This document shows positions 62,431 through 64,000 of a stretch of 64,000 bases of DNA, piece by piece (within the stretch, counting starts at the first letter, position 1; each line of letters starts with the position of its first letter). Origin of the DNA: Arthrobacter ruber (GTDB taxonomy: Bacteria > Actinomycetota > Actinomycetes > Actinomycetales > Micrococcaceae); contig NZ_PPTH01000018.1 in the NCBI RefSeq assembly GCF_002954225.1, positions 310,001 through 374,000 on the forward strand, given 5' to 3'. A program made the translations under genes and the position numbers. The notes below the pieces were generated by a model, which worked only from the letters and a program-made list of their open reading frames with translations, was not told the DNA's origin and did no database searches.

Positions 62431-62534
62431 TTGGTCACCTATTTTCTGGTGTTTGAGTTCATGGTGGAGCGCTACGTTTGAGAATCGGCGAACACCAGGA
62501 AAGCACTTCGAACACTGGGTCTCCGTAGGTGATC

Positions 62535-62993
62535 ATGCTGAACTTAGTCATGCCGCGTTCACGCCTAGGTGTACTGGTCTTCATGGCCGTTGTCACGACC
62601 ATGCTTACTGGGTGCCAGTCGCCCGCGGAACGTACGCTGAACGATATTCAGTTCGAGGCACGTTCCGGTCACGACTCCACTGGTGAGCTGACATGGATCG
62701 CCGACCACCCAGTCAGGTGGAGGATGGAGCTAAGAAACGGCGAGGACACCGTGATGATCGGTCCGCCGTGCGGCGCCATTCAGGCACAGGCCGACGTCAC
62801 GTCCACCGAGATACGCGTCGACATGAATCGCGCGGCTATCGCCGCCATTGCTTGTGAAGAGCCAGTGGCCAGCATGGACCGGTGGGTCCATACCTTCATC
62901 GGTGAGCCCATCACCTACACCTGGGACGAGGACGTGCTCACGATGACCAACAACAACGGAAGCCTCACCTTCCGACGAGCAGAAACGACGTAA
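62535..62993 (+). CDS. Small lipoprotein
   Basis: A 152-residue exported protein. The signal peptide RSRLGVLVFMAVVTTMLTGC ends in the lipobox L-T-G-C, so the mature protein is lipid-anchored after ~125 residues remain. The mature part (LTWIADHPVRWRMELRNGEDTVMIGPPCGAIQAQADVTS and a second Cys in IACEEP) resembles META/HslJ-like lipoproteins, with two cysteines that may pair. ATG 62535 has AGGTGAT upstream; an internal ATG at 62550 is also possible. Confidence 0.75.
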   Translation: MLNLVMPRSRLGVLVFMAVVTTMLTGCQSPAERTLNDIQFEARSGHDSTGELTWIADHPVRWRMELRNGEDTVMIGPPCGAIQAQADVTSTEIRVDMNRAAIAAIACEEPVASMDRWVHTFIGEPITYTWDEDVLTMTNNNGSLTFRRAETT

Positions 62994-63566
62994 GCCAACC
63001 TCCGCAATGTCGACTGGTCCAGGTTTGACAGTTATAGGAGCGTCCTGTGCACGGCACAAGCTCCCTACGCTCCGCTGCTTGTCCCGCACACACCTGGACA
63101 GTAGGAACCAGCGGCCCACCCGCACCCACCACCTCACCGACACTAGGCAGATCGCCTCGAGCGAGCGGTAGGCGTGCACAGCCTCCTACCAGCGTGATCG
63201 TGAACAGCACGAGCTGGTCGATCCAGCGTGGTCGATGGGGCTATCGGCGGCATTGGAGGCCGTGAAGATGAGGTCGACCGTAACTGCATGTTGGTCATCC
63301 ACCTGTGGCCAGATGGAGCCCGAAGGGTGGAGCTCAACGCCGTCCACCTATGGGTGAGCTCCGGCGCCCTCGTGGTCTCTGGACGGCTGTGCAGGCGCAA
63401 GACGCTCTACATGCGCTGATTTGTAGAAATATAGATCTATCGAGATCTGTAGCGCGTGGTTGGAGATGGACGGCGCGTGGCCGTTAGCCGATTTGCTTAC
63501 AGACGATGTGCGATCATCTGGTCAACTCAGCACGTCTCGTACGCCCTACAACTGGGGGTGGCGACT
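62994..63566. other. Noncoding stretch
   Basis: 573 bases between the lipoprotein gene and the DUF1349 gene. Short frames (for example a 63-codon plus-strand frame at 63228) lack ribosome binding sites. A palindromic AGATCT-ATCG-AGATCT lies near 63432 and the DNA there is AT-richer. No gene, RNA or repeat of note is supported. Confidence 0.5.
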
Positions 63567-64000
63567 CTAGGCGTGTTCAGGGTGCAGCGTCGCATCTGCA
63601 TCGGTTTCAATCCACCCGGTGAACGTGGTCGCGAGGTGAGCCCGAGTGGGAGAGGCACAGAATGGGCCTGCCGCGGCAGCCGCGGTTTCATCCAGAGGGG
63701 CGACACGGATGAGCCGGAAAGGCTCATCTCCAGCGCGGGCTCTGATGGTGACGGCATTACCGGCCCTGCTAAGCCGCACTGTGACTTCCCGGTTAATCCA
63801 CTCGGGGACAGGTGCCACTGACCAGTCGGAGACCCCATGTGTGACGACGGCACCAACCTGTGGGATGCCGTCGGACACCTCCACGCCGGCTTTGATCCAC
63901 ACAGATTCCGAGACGTGCAGATAGATCCCTGCCTGGTCGAACTGCTCGGTGTAATCCAAAAGGAATGAGACCTCTACCGCGCCTTCTACGGGGAACGGTG
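63567..64000 (-). CDS. DUF1349 protein, C-terminal part (runs off the right edge)
   Basis: The frame is open to the window end. It reads VEGAVEVSFLLDYTEQFDQAGIYLHVSESVWIKAGVE and then VGAVVTHGVSDWS, the signature of DUF1349/concanavalin-like proteins (the yeast REE1-type, 'regulator of enolase' family), with the FDQAG and WIKAGVE motifs. The partial protein has at least 143 residues here. Function in bacteria unknown; a carbohydrate-binding fold is expected. Confidence 0.85.
   Translation of the reverse strand, partial: PFPVEGAVEVSFLLDYTEQFDQAGIYLHVSESVWIKAGVEVSDGIPQVGAVVTHGVSDWSVAPVPEWINREVTVRLSRAGNAVTIRARAGDEPFRLIRVAPLDETAAAAAGPFCASPTRAHLATTFTGWIETDADATLHPEHA

Larger units (their letters stand above)
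60780..62520 (+). mobile_element. IS110-family insertion sequence (ends not defined)
   Basis: The transposase gene, its long upstream noncoding region with hairpins, and a short downstream tail together make up an IS110-type element. These elements lack terminal inverted repeats and target duplications, so the boundaries cannot be read from one copy; the given limits are only an estimate. The element lies between the HTH/Clp-N operon and a lipoprotein gene. Confidence 0.55.

Noticed and set aside
63228-63419. 63-codon plus-strand frame
   Set aside because: No ribosome binding site and no recognisable motif; left as noncoding.
1-64000. CRISPR array
   Set aside because: No set of regularly spaced repeats with unique spacers; repeats present are tandem minisatellites or operator pairs.

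Overview
The window is a high-GC actinobacterial chromosome segment, most likely from the Micrococcaceae (Arthrobacter-like). This rests on the tRNA-Trp/secE/nusG/rplK/rplA/L10-leader/rplJ order, mycothiol synthase (mshD), a GlnR-type orphan regulator, GGEGT/PKTVDND phosphofructokinase, PspC-type envelope-stress proteins, a C50-carotenoid gene set, frequent GTG starts and many 4-base ATGA/GTGA gene overlaps. All calls come from reading translated frames and DNA by eye; no database search or folding program was run.

Layout. 1-4.6 kb: ribosomal protein and transcription-factor cluster on the minus strand, with an acetyltransferase gene inserted and an L10 leader with attenuator before rplJ. 4.8-11.3 kb: aspartate aminotransferase, then a PspC-linked histidine kinase/LuxR regulator pair divergent from a LiaF-like PspC protein, a small membrane protein and a third PspC protein. 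11.3-14.5 kb: CruF-like hydratase, CrtI-type desaturase and lycopene elongase, together the late part of a bacterioruberin-like C50 carotenoid pathway. 14.7-24.1 kb: pfkA, acetyltransferases, ygfZ, nitrobindin-like protein, glnR, mshD, ppk. 24.1-31.8 kb: mutT1, a small gene behind a PHO-box-like promoter, a phosphopantetheinyl transferase facing a Pls/PosA-type NRPS-like protein that is translationally coupled to an M1 aminopeptidase. 31.9-49.8 kb: thyA-folA, asd of the proteobacterial type, a DUF222/HNH endonuclease gene behind a LexA-like box, murB with two MaoC dehydratases, an ATP-dependent DNA ligase, an XRE-cupin regulator divergent from a flavoprotein/methyltransferase pair, rtcB and small genes.

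49.9-64 kb is different: it opens with a lone tyrosine recombinase preceded by a dif-like inverted repeat, coding density falls, and there are a truncated and frameshifted MFS gene, a 24-codon remnant of a response regulator, orphan lipoproteins, and an IS110-family element. The most interesting modules lie here: an RsbQ-type (KAI2/D14-like) hydrolase coupled by GTGA overlap to a PAS-GGDEF-EAL c-di-GMP enzyme; a small HTH repressor coupled to a Clp-N/SRPBCC fusion behind twin CAACCTAGGTTG palindromes; and an IS110 transposase with a C-terminal XRE-like helix-turn-helix, preceded by a structured noncoding region that is a candidate bridge RNA.
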